DNA of 64,000 nucleotides, from contig NZ_FXAO01000007.1 of NCBI RefSeq assembly GCF_900177645.1, positions 221,716-285,715 of the forward strand, written 5' to 3'. The stretch comes from Arenibacter troitsensis. Its GTDB lineage: Bacteria > Bacteroidota > Bacteroidia > Flavobacteriales > Flavobacteriaceae. Made by a program: the position numbers and the translations under genes. Below the pieces are notes generated by a model that searched no databases, had not been told where the DNA came from, and worked only from the letters and a program-made list of their open reading frames with translations. Of the stretch, positions 28,296 to 37,760 are shown piece after piece; positions within the stretch are counted from its first letter, which is position 1, and every line of letters begins with the position of its first letter.

Positions 28296-28455
28296 AGAGG
28301 CCGCAAAGATAATCGTGGAAACTTATAAAACAAAAAAAGTTTCCTAAGTTTTACGTTTTCTTAACACTTTAGTCGATTACTTACTTTTTGCATCGTATCT
28401 TGTTTCCCTATGGTAGGTGATTTCTTTTAATGTATTTTTGAAGAAAATTGCCGTT

Positions 28456-29430
28456 ATGCATAGTATTGAACAGTATAGGTCCCAGTTTTTGGCCCATATG
28501 GAGCAGAAAGTGAAAATAAAGGAACCTGTAAATCTTTATCAGCCAATTTCCTATATATTGAATTTAGGGGGGAAACGATTAAGGCCTGTGTTAACATTGA
28601 TGACCACTGATATTTTTGGAGGCGATTATAAAAAGGCTTTGGATGCTGCTTTGGCGGTAGAGGTATTTCACAATTTTTCTTTGGTTCATGATGATATTAT
28701 GGATGAGGCCCCCTTAAGGAGAGGGAAACAGACGTTGCATAAAAAATGGGACCTGAATACTGGTATTTTATCAGGGGATGCCATGTTGATATACAGCTAT
28801 CAATTATTGGAAAGTTACCCTGCCATGATTTTTAAGAAATTGTTGCAGGTGTTTAGTCAAACTGCTTTAGAGGTCTGCGAAGGGCAACAATACGATGTGG
28901 ACTTTGAGAATAGGGAAGATGTTACTATTCCGGAATACCTGATCATGATCCAAAATAAAACTGCAGTATTGGTAGCAGCGGCCATGAAAATGGGAGCCAT
29001 AATTGCCGAGAAACCAGACGATTTGCAAGATTTAATATATGACTTTGGAAAGAATCTAGGTATTGCCTTTCAATTACAGGACGATTATTTGGATGCCTTT
29101 GGGGATCCCGAGAGTTTTGGGAAACAGGTTGGAGGCGATATTATTGAAAACAAAAAGACCTATTTGTATTTGAAGGCCTTGGAAATGGGAACCCCAAAAC
29201 AGGCTCAGGAGTTGGAACACTTGTACTCCATTAAGCCCAAAAACGCCAAGGACAAAATAAGCACGGTAAAGGAATTATTTCTAGAAACTGGAGCAGTATC
29301 CAGAACTATCGAAGAAATAAAAAGTTATACCGATAGGGCCTTCACAACCTTGGAAATGCTTAAACTGGAACCTGGGAAGAGCGACCTATTAAGGCAGTTT
29401 GGCACTGCCTTAATGAATCGCGAGGTTTAA
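28456..29430 (+). CDS. polyprenyl diphosphate synthase
   Basis: The enzyme makes linear isoprenoid diphosphates from IPP and allylic primers. From the ATG at 28456 it has 324 residues; the in-frame GTG at 28417 would add 13 residues without similarity. The first aspartate-rich motif is in LVHDDIMDEAPLRRG and the second in LGIAFQLQDDYLDAFGD; GGKRLRP binds IPP. Chain length (geranylgeranyl or longer, for carotenoids or menaquinone) cannot be set without modelling the residues before the first motif (AVEVFHNFS). A TATTTTTG box at 28433 is a possible -7 element. Confidence 0.92.
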   Translation: MHSIEQYRSQFLAHMEQKVKIKEPVNLYQPISYILNLGGKRLRPVLTLMTTDIFGGDYKKALDAALAVEVFHNFSLVHDDIMDEAPLRRGKQTLHKKWDLNTGILSGDAMLIYSYQLLESYPAMIFKKLLQVFSQTALEVCEGQQYDVDFENREDVTIPEYLIMIQNKTAVLVAAAMKMGAIIAEKPDDLQDLIYDFGKNLGIAFQLQDDYLDAFGDPESFGKQVGGDIIENKKTYLYLKALEMGTPKQAQELEHLYSIKPKNAKDKISTVKELFLETGAVSRTIEEIKSYTDRAFTTLEMLKLEPGKSDLLRQFGTALMNREV

Positions 29431-29459
29431 GGAGGTGTAAAGTATTATTTTAGTTTGGG

Positions 29460-32400
29460 TCAATTCTTTTTTAAATTGGCCAAAAACTCTATCACATCCC
29501 TAATTTCCCTTTTGGACATTACAGTTCCCATGGGAGGCATGCCAGAGGCCATATTTTGTCTTTTGTCTATCCTGGACAAGGCAATTTCCATGGGTTCCGC
29601 ATCTGAAGTTTTTAGTATTAGTTCATCCTCCGTTTCCTCTTCCAATATTCCTGTAACTGTTTGTCCGTCCTTTAGGGTAACGGTAACCATTCCATAACCT
29701 GGTGATAAACGTGCACTAGGGTTTATTAAGGCTTCAAGGAGCTTTTCCCTGCTCAAAATGTCACCTATATTGTCCAAGGCCGGACCCACAGCTCCGCCTG
29801 CACCACCAAGGGCATGGCATCTAACGCACTGTCCGGCGGAATTGGTGTTGAAATATTGATAACCCGCCCGTCTGTTACCTCCATTTAGGGTTTCCGTATA
29901 GGCTTCCAGCCCATCTCCATGGGCTTTCAAAATCCCCAATTGGGAAATTAGCTCATCCGATTTGGTAGCCTCTACAGCCTCTGTTAAATCTAAAATGACC
30001 CCGTTGGAAAGTTTTTTGTCGTTCCCCTGTTTTATTAGGGAGATTAAAACGTCCTTACTTTTTTCTAGGGGCATTTCTCCCAGGACACTCAACATTTTCT
30101 GTTGCTCTACTATGGATCCACTTTTAAATATAGGTTCCACAATAGCAGGGAGCTTTTCTTTGGGGAGATCTACCTGTGTTACCAATCCGACTGCCACGGT
30201 ACGTACATCACTATCCTTATCCGCCATGCCTATCCTCATTGCCTCCTCTATTTTGGAATAATTCAAATCCCCTAGCGCCGCCAACATGGCCGAACGTACC
30301 TCTGGGGAAGCATGGTTTTTCATGATCTGTGCCAATTGGGCATTATAGCCTTCGATCTGCAATGAGCTTAGGGCCTTAGCTGCAGCCACCAAAATATCCG
30401 GATTTTTATCCTTTAGGAAGTTGGGAATATACTTTTCTATCTTCTGCTTTACTACAATGGCATCCCTATTGATCTCGCCCCTGTAGCGGCCATCTACCCT
30501 ATCCAGAACGGAAGGGGAGGCCCAAGTACCAATGGCTGCCAATGCCTCGCCCCTAAGATTACTTGAAACGGATGCCCTTTTTGCAAAGTTGATTAGCAAG
30601 TCCAGTTCTTGTTCTCCACCAACTCTAAGGGCAGCATTTATACTCCTGCGCAATAAAGGCTCTGAAGTGTATTTTTCCTCCTTCAGCAATGAAGCCAAAG
30701 CAGGTAGGGCGGGTTCAATAGACCAGTCATCGTTGATGGCCCTAGCTGCCTCGGTTACTATATATTCATCCTGGTCCTGTAAAAATAAAGTCAATTGTTC
30801 ATGCTGTAGACGTCTTAATACCAATACCGCAGCTATGCGCAAACTTCTGTTTTCGCTTTTGGCCAAGGCAACAATTGGGTCAACTTCCCCTATTCTTGAC
30901 AATGCCAGTACCCCAGCATGTCTTAGATAGAGGTCTTCGTCATTATTGGTTTCCAACATTTTTAGAAGGGGCTCAATGGCATTTTTGTCCTTTAACCTGC
31001 CCAAGGCCTGGGCTGCAAAGAAACGGACACGGGCATTGTCGTGTTCAAGTAAGGAAATTAAATCCTTCCCTGCATTATTGTATTTTACATCGCCCAAGGT
31101 TTTGGCGGCCTGTGCCACTATTTCCGCATCACCATCCTTTAAAAGACCCATTAGTGATTGGGCCCTTTCCAAATTTTTTCTTGCCAACTGCCCAATTCCC
31201 CAGATACCATGTACCCTGGCCAATTGGTTTTGCTTTTGTGCAATAGCTTCGGTAAAGGCTTGTAACCCTTTGTTGTCCCTATTGGCCAATTCGAACTGTG
31301 CTTTTTGACGGATGCGCATGTCCGGGTAGGAAAGAAATGGGGTCAATTTATCCTCGCTTTGATCTGTATAATCCAGAGTCATAAGTCGCTCTGTCTCTTT
31401 TCTTTCGGCCTCTAAGTCGTTCTTGTTCTGTGCCACATCCAACTTCCAGACCCGACCGTAATTTTTGGTGTCCCATCCATTCATCCAATCGGCAATATAC
31501 AGTGCGCCATCCGGGGCGAAACGGATTCCCGTTGGTAAAATTCCGCTTAGGATATCCTGCTCGCTATTCAATTCAAAAGAGGCACCTTTAGGTTTTAGGT
31601 CAAAACTCCAAATATGGGATCTACTTGGATTGCCGACAAACTCTACCAGGAAAAATTTGTTTCTCCATTCCTTTCCTAGGGCAGTTCCCGGATTGTATGC
31701 CATTCCTGTGGGGCCATTGTGAAAATTCATTATTGGAGGAATAATATAAGCGGCCTGACCCTCCCAATGTGGGACATATAGCTTTTCATCCATCCAAACG
31801 TTGTACCCATTATTTTTTGGATCGGTGTATTTGCCATACTGCCAATTGGAGCGCCATCCTGCATCGGAACCTTCCACAATATAAACCAAGCGTTCACTCT
31901 CCCCACGGTGATCCCCATCATTGTCTGCCGTAATAATATTGCCATATTCGTCAAAGACAAATTCGTGGGTGTTACGGACCCCGGCTGCAAAAACCTCAAA
32001 ATCACTTCCGTCCGGATTGGATCTAACAATAACCCCTTGATTCGGGTATTTATGATGTATCCCATCTGCCGTAGTAATATTGGCACCTATATCACCAATA
32101 CCCCAATATATTCTTCCATCAGGACCTTCAATGGCGCCCGACATTCCATGACCTCCAAAACCTATATGTACCCCATAACCATGGGAAATGGAAGTTTTAT
32201 CGCTCATAATGCCATCACCATCCTCATCGGTAACTCTCCACATATCCGGGGCAATACCCACGAACATATCATTTTTCCGAACCAATAATGCCCCGGCCAC
32301 GTCCGATACTTCATCGTGAAAATCATTAAGGATTCTTGTGGCAACGTTGGCTATACCACTTCCATTTTGGTCTTCCAGCTTCCAAATTTCTTCCTTTTGA

Positions 32401-32870
32401 ACCGTAAGATCCTTCCAATCATGTATACTATCTTTGTTGAGGTCCTTTAACCATTCGTTTTCTGAACTTTTTTCAGTAGCGAAGGTTTCATGTAAGAATT
32501 TTTTTCGATCTTCCACGGATTGTAGAGCGATGGACGGTGTCATCCAATGCCTAAACCCCCTAATATCAAATTCGGAGTTCTTCTGACGATTGGTCCTTGT
32601 AAGGTATATATTGCCCTCATCATCCACGGACATGGCCACCGGATCGGGAGCCAAAGAGTCCGAAGCCCATAAGGATAGTGTCAATCCGTCAGCAACTTGG
32701 GCGGGAACGCTTTCCCTTATTTCCTTAAATCTAGTCCGAGCAGTTGTCGTATCCTCTTTTATAACCAGCAAAGGTTCTTGTGGTTGTTTGGGTTTTTTGT
32801 CGCAAGAAATGGCGAAAATCCCAAAAAGGGAAACTAATAGTGCAAGTCTAAAGGAGATAGTGTTTCGCAT
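29460..32870 (-). CDS. PVC-type dehydrogenase-like lipoprotein with HEAT repeats and C-terminal cytochrome c
   Basis: A very large (1136 residues) exported protein. It starts with a lipoprotein signal (FGIFAISC DKK). Residues about 60-480 form a beta-propeller of the soluble-glucose-dehydrogenase/PVC type (NPDGSDFEVFAAGVRNTHEFVFDEYGNIITADNDGDHRGESER, APDGALYIADWMNGW). Residues about 500-980 are HEAT-like helical repeats (RVRFFAAQALGRLKDKNAIEPLLKML and many similar). The end carries one haem-c site, CVRCH at about 1015-1019, with MASGMPPMG as the likely Met ligand. Such proteins are thought to oxidise sugars or alcohols at the cell surface and pass electrons to the haem; the substrate is unknown. 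It converges on the polyprenyl synthase gene. Confidence 0.88.
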   Translation of the reverse strand: MRNTISFRLALLVSLFGIFAISCDKKPKQPQEPLLVIKEDTTTARTRFKEIRESVPAQVADGLTLSLWASDSLAPDPVAMSVDDEGNIYLTRTNRQKNSEFDIRGFRHWMTPSIALQSVEDRKKFLHETFATEKSSENEWLKDLNKDSIHDWKDLTVQKEEIWKLEDQNGSGIANVATRILNDFHDEVSDVAGALLVRKNDMFVGIAPDMWRVTDEDGDGIMSDKTSISHGYGVHIGFGGHGMSGAIEGPDGRIYWGIGDIGANITTADGIHHKYPNQGVIVRSNPDGSDFEVFAAGVRNTHEFVFDEYGNIITADNDGDHRGESERLVYIVEGSDAGWRSNWQYGKYTDPKNNGYNVWMDEKLYVPHWEGQAAYIIPPIMNFHNGPTGMAYNPGTALGKEWRNKFFLVEFVGNPSRSHIWSFDLKPKGASFELNSEQDILSGILPTGIRFAPDGALYIADWMNGWDTKNYGRVWKLDVAQNKNDLEAERKETERLMTLDYTDQSEDKLTPFLSYPDMRIRQKAQFELANRDNKGLQAFTEAIAQKQNQLARVHGIWGIGQLARKNLERAQSLMGLLKDGDAEIVAQAAKTLGDVKYNNAGKDLISLLEHDNARVRFFAAQALGRLKDKNAIEPLLKMLETNNDEDLYLRHAGVLALSRIGEVDPIVALAKSENRSLRIAAVLVLRRLQHEQLTLFLQDQDEYIVTEAARAINDDWSIEPALPALASLLKEEKYTSEPLLRRSINAALRVGGEQELDLLINFAKRASVSSNLRGEALAAIGTWASPSVLDRVDGRYRGEINRDAIVVKQKIEKYIPNFLKDKNPDILVAAAKALSSLQIEGYNAQLAQIMKNHASPEVRSAMLAALGDLNYSKIEEAMRIGMADKDSDVRTVAVGLVTQVDLPKEKLPAIVEPIFKSGSIVEQQKMLSVLGEMPLEKSKDVLISLIKQGNDKKLSNGVILDLTEAVEATKSDELISQLGILKAHGDGLEAYTETLNGGNRRAGYQYFNTNSAGQCVRCHALGGAGGAVGPALDNIGDILSREKLLEALINPSARLSPGYGMVTVTLKDGQTVTGILEEETEDELILKTSDAEPMEIALSRIDKRQNMASGMPPMGTVMSKREIRDVIEFLANLKKN

Positions 32871-32937
32871 GGGTTTATATTGGTCTTAAGAGGAGTAAAA
32901 TATACGTGTATATATCAGTATTTTAAAATATTGTCTG

Positions 32938-34092
32938 TTAAATTAAGAATATCCTGCGTACAAAGGCTTGGATAAACTCTTTTTTGGGACATGCCAAAAT
33001 TATACTTAGGTCTTGCCATATGGTAGATTTTTCATCCAAAAAGGCAAAGATTTTTTGCGGAGTACGATTATTGAACAATTGCCCAAAAATTAATCGCCCC
33101 TTATTGTTGTCCTTAAATAGAATATCCAACAAAAGGAGGTCGTAAAACCAAAAGCGATCCTTTTTAAAGAAGGTGTTTAGAGGTCTATTCTCTTTTATAA
33201 AGGGTATTAGCTTCTTTGTTTTTTGATGTGTCCGCATAAAAGTATAGCCGGAACTGGGCTTGGCCCATCCGCCGGCAACCCCAATGTGCATAAGATTCTT
33301 ACTGTTGTGAATATTGAAATCATAACAGCTCATGGGGATGCTTCCCTTTTCCCTTTCCAATATTTCGTACTGTTGGCAATTTAGATCATCTTTTAGGTAG
33401 TCTTTTATGGCTTCTTCATATTCATGGGCAGGGAGCAGATTTTTGGAGAATAAAGTATACTCCACCAGGGCCTCCGTTTCAGAAAAGGGCAATACATACA
33501 TAAACCGGGTGTTACCTTTCTGTGGTATGGAAAAATCCATAAAAGTGGCCTGTTGACTGTCAAAAACAGGTTTGTCAGATTTTATAAACCAGCCAATAAA
33601 ATGTTGCTGAAGGACCGGGTATTTATTTTGTTGCAAAAGAGGTTTGTAGTTGAATATGCTATTGAATACTTTTTTACCGATAAATGAATGGGAATCCGTG
33701 TCTACAATTACTTGGTCATCCCTCTCCTCTATGTGGACAACATTCGCTTCCAAGAAAGTGATGTTGGCATACCCATTGATTTTTGTCCGGTAGGCCTTGT
33801 AAAAATCCAAGGCCCTGATCATCTTATAGGTATAAGGGTCAATGGACATACGATTGGAATAGGTATCATCTGCCACCAAAATATGATTCCAGGTTTTGTG
33901 TAGTATGGTATCGAATTCACCCTTGCCCTTTTCCCAAAAACACCAGGTGCGATCATTGGGTTTGTTCAAGTCCTTGTCCAATAAAAGAATGGACTTTTCC
34001 GAAAAGAAACTATCCTTTCCCAGGGCGTCGGCCAATAGCAGACCGGAAGCACCGGCACCAATAATTATATAATCGTATGTGGCCTTGGACAT
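32938..34092 (-). CDS. crtY: lycopene beta-cyclase (CrtY type)
   Basis: From the ATG at 34092 (MSKATYDYIIIGAGASG) the protein is 384 residues; an in-frame upstream ATG at 34161 adds a non-family leader. It has the N-terminal dinucleotide-binding motif IIIGAGASGLLLADAL, the CrtY/CrtL signature NDRTWCFWE and the later GVAGGWAKPSSGYTFMRT. Lycopene cyclases close both ends of lycopene to beta-carotene, the precursor of zeaxanthin-type pigments of Flavobacteriia. No other crt gene is adjacent; instead it follows a thioredoxin/TonB receptor pair. Confidence 0.88.
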   Translation of the reverse strand: MSKATYDYIIIGAGASGLLLADALGKDSFFSEKSILLLDKDLNKPNDRTWCFWEKGKGEFDTILHKTWNHILVADDTYSNRMSIDPYTYKMIRALDFYKAYRTKINGYANITFLEANVVHIEERDDQVIVDTDSHSFIGKKVFNSIFNYKPLLQQNKYPVLQQHFIGWFIKSDKPVFDSQQATFMDFSIPQKGNTRFMYVLPFSETEALVEYTLFSKNLLPAHEYEEAIKDYLKDDLNCQQYEILEREKGSIPMSCYDFNIHNSKNLMHIGVAGGWAKPSSGYTFMRTHQKTKKLIPFIKENRPLNTFFKKDRFWFYDLLLLDILFKDNNKGRLIFGQLFNNRTPQKIFAFLDEKSTIWQDLSIILACPKKEFIQAFVRRIFLI

Positions 34093-34220
34093 GGTCTCTA
34101 TTGACACGGAATAATGCTGGGTTAAGTAATGATGAAATATCCATATAGGGGATATTTCCAAAAATACGAATTCTATTTATAGAACATACATTTCCTTGAA
34201 AGGTAAAAAATTGGTTTAGG

Positions 34221-34709
34221 TTATGGCATTTTTTCCAGTATAGCCAGCAATTGTTCTGCATCCAGATACTGGAAATAACGTGCTTGGGCATTAAATTTGG
34301 AGTCCATCAAAACCATGGCGGGCAAGGTAAAGGGAGCGTCTTTTCTACTGGCTAAAAGAAGGGGGATTTCGTGTACTGGATTGCGTTTATTGGCCCTTTT
34401 ATTGATAAAACTTTGTTGCCCAAAAACAATGGTGTCCGTTGTTTCCACATTCATCTTCACGGCATAATAGTCGTTGTTGAGTTTTTGGATTACCTTGGGG
34501 TCTTTAAAGGCAATTTCATCCATTTTTAGGCATGGGGCGCACCAATCCGCATAAAAATCGATAAATACTTTTTTTGGATGCACTTTTAGGGAATCGTGCA
34601 ATTGTTCAAAGCTGATCCATTGTATTGCATTATTTGCTTGGGCATATGTAATACTGGAGACAACGTGAAATAGACAAACGAACATCCATATAGTCAGCTT
34701 TTTCTTCAT
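34221..34709 (-). CDS. exported thioredoxin-like protein
   Basis: The 162-residue protein has a signal peptide (SSITYAQ/A) and a thioredoxin fold with the active site WCAPC (VFIDFYADWCAPCLKMDE). The cis-Pro region is LPAMVLMDSKF. It resembles periplasmic DsbD-gamma or thiol-reductase-like proteins. It lies five bases after the TonB receptor gene, so the two are one operon. Its role could be redox care of the receptor or ligand in the periplasm, which is inference. Confidence 0.87.
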   Translation of the reverse strand: MKKKLTIWMFVCLFHVVSSITYAQANNAIQWISFEQLHDSLKVHPKKVFIDFYADWCAPCLKMDEIAFKDPKVIQKLNNDYYAVKMNVETTDTIVFGQQSFINKRANKRNPVHEIPLLLASRKDAPFTLPAMVLMDSKFNAQARYFQYLDAEQLLAILEKMP

Positions 34710-34714
34710 GTTTA

Positions 34715-37018
34715 TTACAATGATTTGATCCTTAGTCCAACAAAAACGGTCCTGGGTGCTCCCGGTCCATAGACGTAGTTACTATCCCTATTTTTTCCTA
34801 GATCGAAATCCTTCTGATAATCGTTGGTCAAGTTTTTTACCCCGGCAAAGACTTCCATTCCAGTATCAATATTGGGAATTTCAAAACTGTACCCAAGTCT
34901 TAGGCTAAGCTCCGTGAAGGATGGGGAGCTAGTGTATTCATCCAGAGCCTGCCCAGTTCCTTCCCCGCTAAAATGGACCAGTTCCATAGGACCTGTATAC
35001 ACTATATTGGCGCTGGCGCTTAATTTTTTGGTAGGGGTATAAGTAAAGGTAGCATAACCGTAATTATTAGGGGTTCTTAGAAATTCCCTTTTGGCTTCCA
35101 GGCCTTCAATATTTACTACAGCCTCATCATACTGGCTCTGTTGTAGGGTAAGGCCTGCATCAACTTGTAACATATAGTCAAAATTGGCCCTTGTTTCCAA
35201 GGTAATACCTTTTACGGTGGCACTACTGCCATTTCTTTTTTCGAAACGTTCACCAAATTGATCTTCCCCCAATGGGAAAAGGTAAAAGGCGTCATTTAGA
35301 TGGGTATGGAATCCCTCCAGAGTGAAACCTGCAATAAAGTGTTCCCTAGCCTTATCGTAATTTACTGAAGCCGTAAAACTATTGGAGCGTTCTTCCTTTA
35401 AATTATCGGACAGGGTGATGCGCGAAATACCACCTCCGGCAAAGGCTATGTGCAGGTCGGTATCAAAGGCTTGCGGCGCCCTGAAACCTGTGCCCCAGCC
35501 GAGTCTAAATTGTGTCTCTTTCTTCCATTTGTACAGCAAGGAGAGTCTAGGGCTTAATATGGCCTTTTCCAAGAGATTGTGCTGGTCTATTCTAAACCCT
35601 GATAAAAAATTTAGATCGGGAGTTATATCCCAATCATTCTGTAGAAATCCCCCAAGGTTTCTTGTGGTCTGATCTATTTTATAGTTATAGGCTTCAATTA
35701 CATCCAATACCTCGTCATATACATACTCGGAACCAAGGGTAATTACGCTCTTGCCGCCTAAAAAGGAATTGAATCTATGATTGTATTGTGCCCCGCCTTG
35801 ATGGGTGGTAACATGGGATATGCCATAGGGAGGGTCCGCATAAAACTGGCTCAATTCTGGTTCCTCGTCCGGGATGATGCCCGTATAATGATCTCGATCG
35901 GTATATTGACCGCCGTAATAGAGTATCAAAGCACTTTTTTCTTCATTAAAATTAATCTGATAATCCAAACTTCCCATGAGTACGTTGTGGGTCCTTTCTT
36001 CCGACTGCTGTGCCAAGTGGGCGGGTTTGTCTACCATTTCGCCTCCATAGCGATATTCATTAATACTACTTATACTCGCTTCCAGTTTTTGGTTTTCTTT
36101 AGGGATATAAAAAAAATTGGTGCCAAAGGAATTGTTTTTTAGCTGTGGTAATTCGGAAAAATTATCCCCGTTAAAGTCATAGGTATCGCGGTCCCGCTTA
36201 CTGACAAAAAATGTAGCGCCAGCATTTTTCTTGGTGTTTACTACAGTTGCGTTTCCAACAAGAAGATGGTCGTTGCTGCCGTTGCCCATATTTTGATAGG
36301 TGTAGGTAAAGGCGTACTCATTTTGCCTAGGAATTTTGGTCATTACATTTACTGTCCCTCCAATGGCACTAGACCCGTATAGGGCCGAAACGCCGCCTCG
36401 GACTATTTCAATGCGCTCTATCATATTGGCAGGAATTTGCTCCATACCATATAATCCGGTAAGTGGACTAAATATGGGCCTCCCATTGATAAGGATTTGC
36501 GAATATCCTCCTTGGAGCCCGTTTATGCGCAATTGGGTATAATTGCAAGTTTGGCAATCGGTTTCTATGCGGAGACCAGGTTGAAATCTGAGGCCTTCGG
36601 ACAGGTTGCTTGCCACCACGTTGTCCAATGTTTTACTGTTGATCAAATTTACAATTACTGGAGAGTCCGTCCGTCTTTTGTCGGTCCGGGTACCCGTAAC
36701 CACCACTTGTTCCAGCCCCATAACATCTTCTTCCAATTGAAAATTTAGTTGCAAGGGAAGGGAGTTGTTTAGCGCAACCACTTTTTCCACGGTTGTGTAT
36801 CCTATGCTTTTACATATCACGGTATAGGTGCCAAGGGGAGCCTCCAGGACAAACTTTCCGGCTTCATCGGTAGTTGTACCTAGACGGGTGTCCTTGAGTT
36901 GTATGGTAGCCCAGGGCAAAACCTCTCCTTGGGACATGACCGTACCTGTTAAGGTTCCGGTTTGCGCATAAAGGTTTAAAAGTGGAACAAGGAGACTTGC
37001 CAACAATATATTTTTCAT
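34715..37018 (-). CDS. TonB-dependent receptor, likely metal- or metallophore-linked
   Basis: Start chosen at the ATG 37018 (MKNILLASLLVPLLNLYAQ signal). The 767-residue protein has a CarboxypepD_reg domain (TLTGTVMSQGEVLPWATIQLKDTRLGTTTDEAGKFVLEAP), a plug (RFQPGLRIETDCQTCNYTQLRINGLQGGYSQILINGRPIFSPL, IERIEIVRGGVSALYGSSAIGGTVNVM) and a barrel. A CQTC pair in the plug is notable. It is divergent from a DtxR/MntR regulator gene, and its -7 box overlaps a palindrome. Together these suggest metal-dependent repression and a metal-related ligand; the ligand itself is inferred. Confidence 0.88.
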   Translation of the reverse strand: MKNILLASLLVPLLNLYAQTGTLTGTVMSQGEVLPWATIQLKDTRLGTTTDEAGKFVLEAPLGTYTVICKSIGYTTVEKVVALNNSLPLQLNFQLEEDVMGLEQVVVTGTRTDKRRTDSPVIVNLINSKTLDNVVASNLSEGLRFQPGLRIETDCQTCNYTQLRINGLQGGYSQILINGRPIFSPLTGLYGMEQIPANMIERIEIVRGGVSALYGSSAIGGTVNVMTKIPRQNEYAFTYTYQNMGNGSNDHLLVGNATVVNTKKNAGATFFVSKRDRDTYDFNGDNFSELPQLKNNSFGTNFFYIPKENQKLEASISSINEYRYGGEMVDKPAHLAQQSEERTHNVLMGSLDYQINFNEEKSALILYYGGQYTDRDHYTGIIPDEEPELSQFYADPPYGISHVTTHQGGAQYNHRFNSFLGGKSVITLGSEYVYDEVLDVIEAYNYKIDQTTRNLGGFLQNDWDITPDLNFLSGFRIDQHNLLEKAILSPRLSLLYKWKKETQFRLGWGTGFRAPQAFDTDLHIAFAGGGISRITLSDNLKEERSNSFTASVNYDKAREHFIAGFTLEGFHTHLNDAFYLFPLGEDQFGERFEKRNGSSATVKGITLETRANFDYMLQVDAGLTLQQSQYDEAVVNIEGLEAKREFLRTPNNYGYATFTYTPTKKLSASANIVYTGPMELVHFSGEGTGQALDEYTSSPSFTELSLRLGYSFEIPNIDTGMEVFAGVKNLTNDYQKDFDLGKNRDSNYVYGPGAPRTVFVGLRIKSL

Positions 37019-37033
37019 CAATTGAAATTATAA

Positions 37034-37049
37034 TTTAGGCAAATCTAAA
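37034..37049. promoter_or_regulatory. putative DtxR/MntR operator between TonB receptor and regulator genes
   Basis: TTTAG (37034-37038) and CTAAA (37045-37049) are inverted arms with six bases between them. On the minus strand the centre contains TAGATTTG (37040-37047), a TAnnTTTG -7 box for the TonB receptor gene. A bound repressor would therefore cover the -7 element. That the neighbouring DtxR-family protein binds here is inference from position. Confidence 0.55.
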
Positions 37050-37051
37050 AA

Positions 37052-37081
37052 TTTGTTTTTATAAATAAAAATGTATTTTTG
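37052..37081 (+). promoter_or_regulatory. promoter of the DtxR/MntR regulator gene
   Basis: TTTG at 37052-37055 and TATTTTTG at 37074-37081 are 18 bases apart and match the Bacteroidota -33/-7 pattern TTTG...TAnnTTTG. The ATG at 37098 lies 16 bases after the -7 box. Confidence 0.6.
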
Positions 37082-37097
37082 TGTAAATAAGTATTTA

Positions 37098-37760
37098 ATG
37101 ACACGTTCGGAAGAAAACTATATTAAGACTATTTTTCATTTAGGAAGAAAGGGGACCCAGGAAGTGGCCACCAATGCCATTGCCGAACTCATGGAAACCA
37201 AGCCTTCCTCAGTTACGGATATGATCAAAAGACTGTCCGAAAAAGATCTGGTAAACTACAAGCGATACCAAGGGGTCTCATTGACCGCCTTGGGAAACAA
37301 AACAGCTTTGGGGATTATTAGAAAACATAGGCTATGGGAGGTGTTCTTGGTGGAGAAGTTGGATTTTTCCTGGGATGAGGTGCATGAAGTGGCGGAACAG
37401 TTGGAGCATATAAAAAGTGACAAGCTAATAGATAGCCTTGATAGGCTGTTGGCATATCCAAAATTTGATCCGCACGGAGATCCCATACCCGACAAAAATG
37501 GTGGATTTAAGGAAAGGGACAGGGAATTATTAAGTGAAGTCCCCATAAATACTGGTGGGGTATGTGTTGGGGTGAAGGACTCATCCGCAACCTTTTTAAA
37601 ATTCCTGGATAAGAACGGCATAGCCTTGGGCAACCAAATAAAGGTAATGGAGATAGAAGAGTTTGATGGTTCATTGAATATTGAGATCGACGGCAGAAAA
37701 ATGCAAATTTCACATGTCATTGCTTCTAATTTGTATATTAAAGCCAATGATGGAATATGA
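37098..37760 (+). CDS. DtxR/MntR-family metal-dependent repressor
   Basis: From the ATG at 37098 (MTRSEENYIKTIFHLG) it has 220 residues. An N-terminal winged helix (ATNAIAELMETKPSSVTDMIKRLSEKDLVNYKRYQGVSLTALG) is followed by the metal-binding dimer domain with the ligands HxVAEQLEH and the DPHGDPIPDKNG motif. A C-terminal SH3/FeoA-like domain runs from about residue 150. Such proteins repress uptake genes when Fe(II) or Mn(II) is plentiful. It is translationally coupled to the ZIP transporter by a 4-base overlap (ATGA) and divergent from the TonB receptor it probably controls. Confidence 0.9.
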   Translation: MTRSEENYIKTIFHLGRKGTQEVATNAIAELMETKPSSVTDMIKRLSEKDLVNYKRYQGVSLTALGNKTALGIIRKHRLWEVFLVEKLDFSWDEVHEVAEQLEHIKSDKLIDSLDRLLAYPKFDPHGDPIPDKNGGFKERDRELLSEVPINTGGVCVGVKDSSATFLKFLDKNGIALGNQIKVMEIEEFDGSLNIEIDGRKMQISHVIASNLYIKANDGI

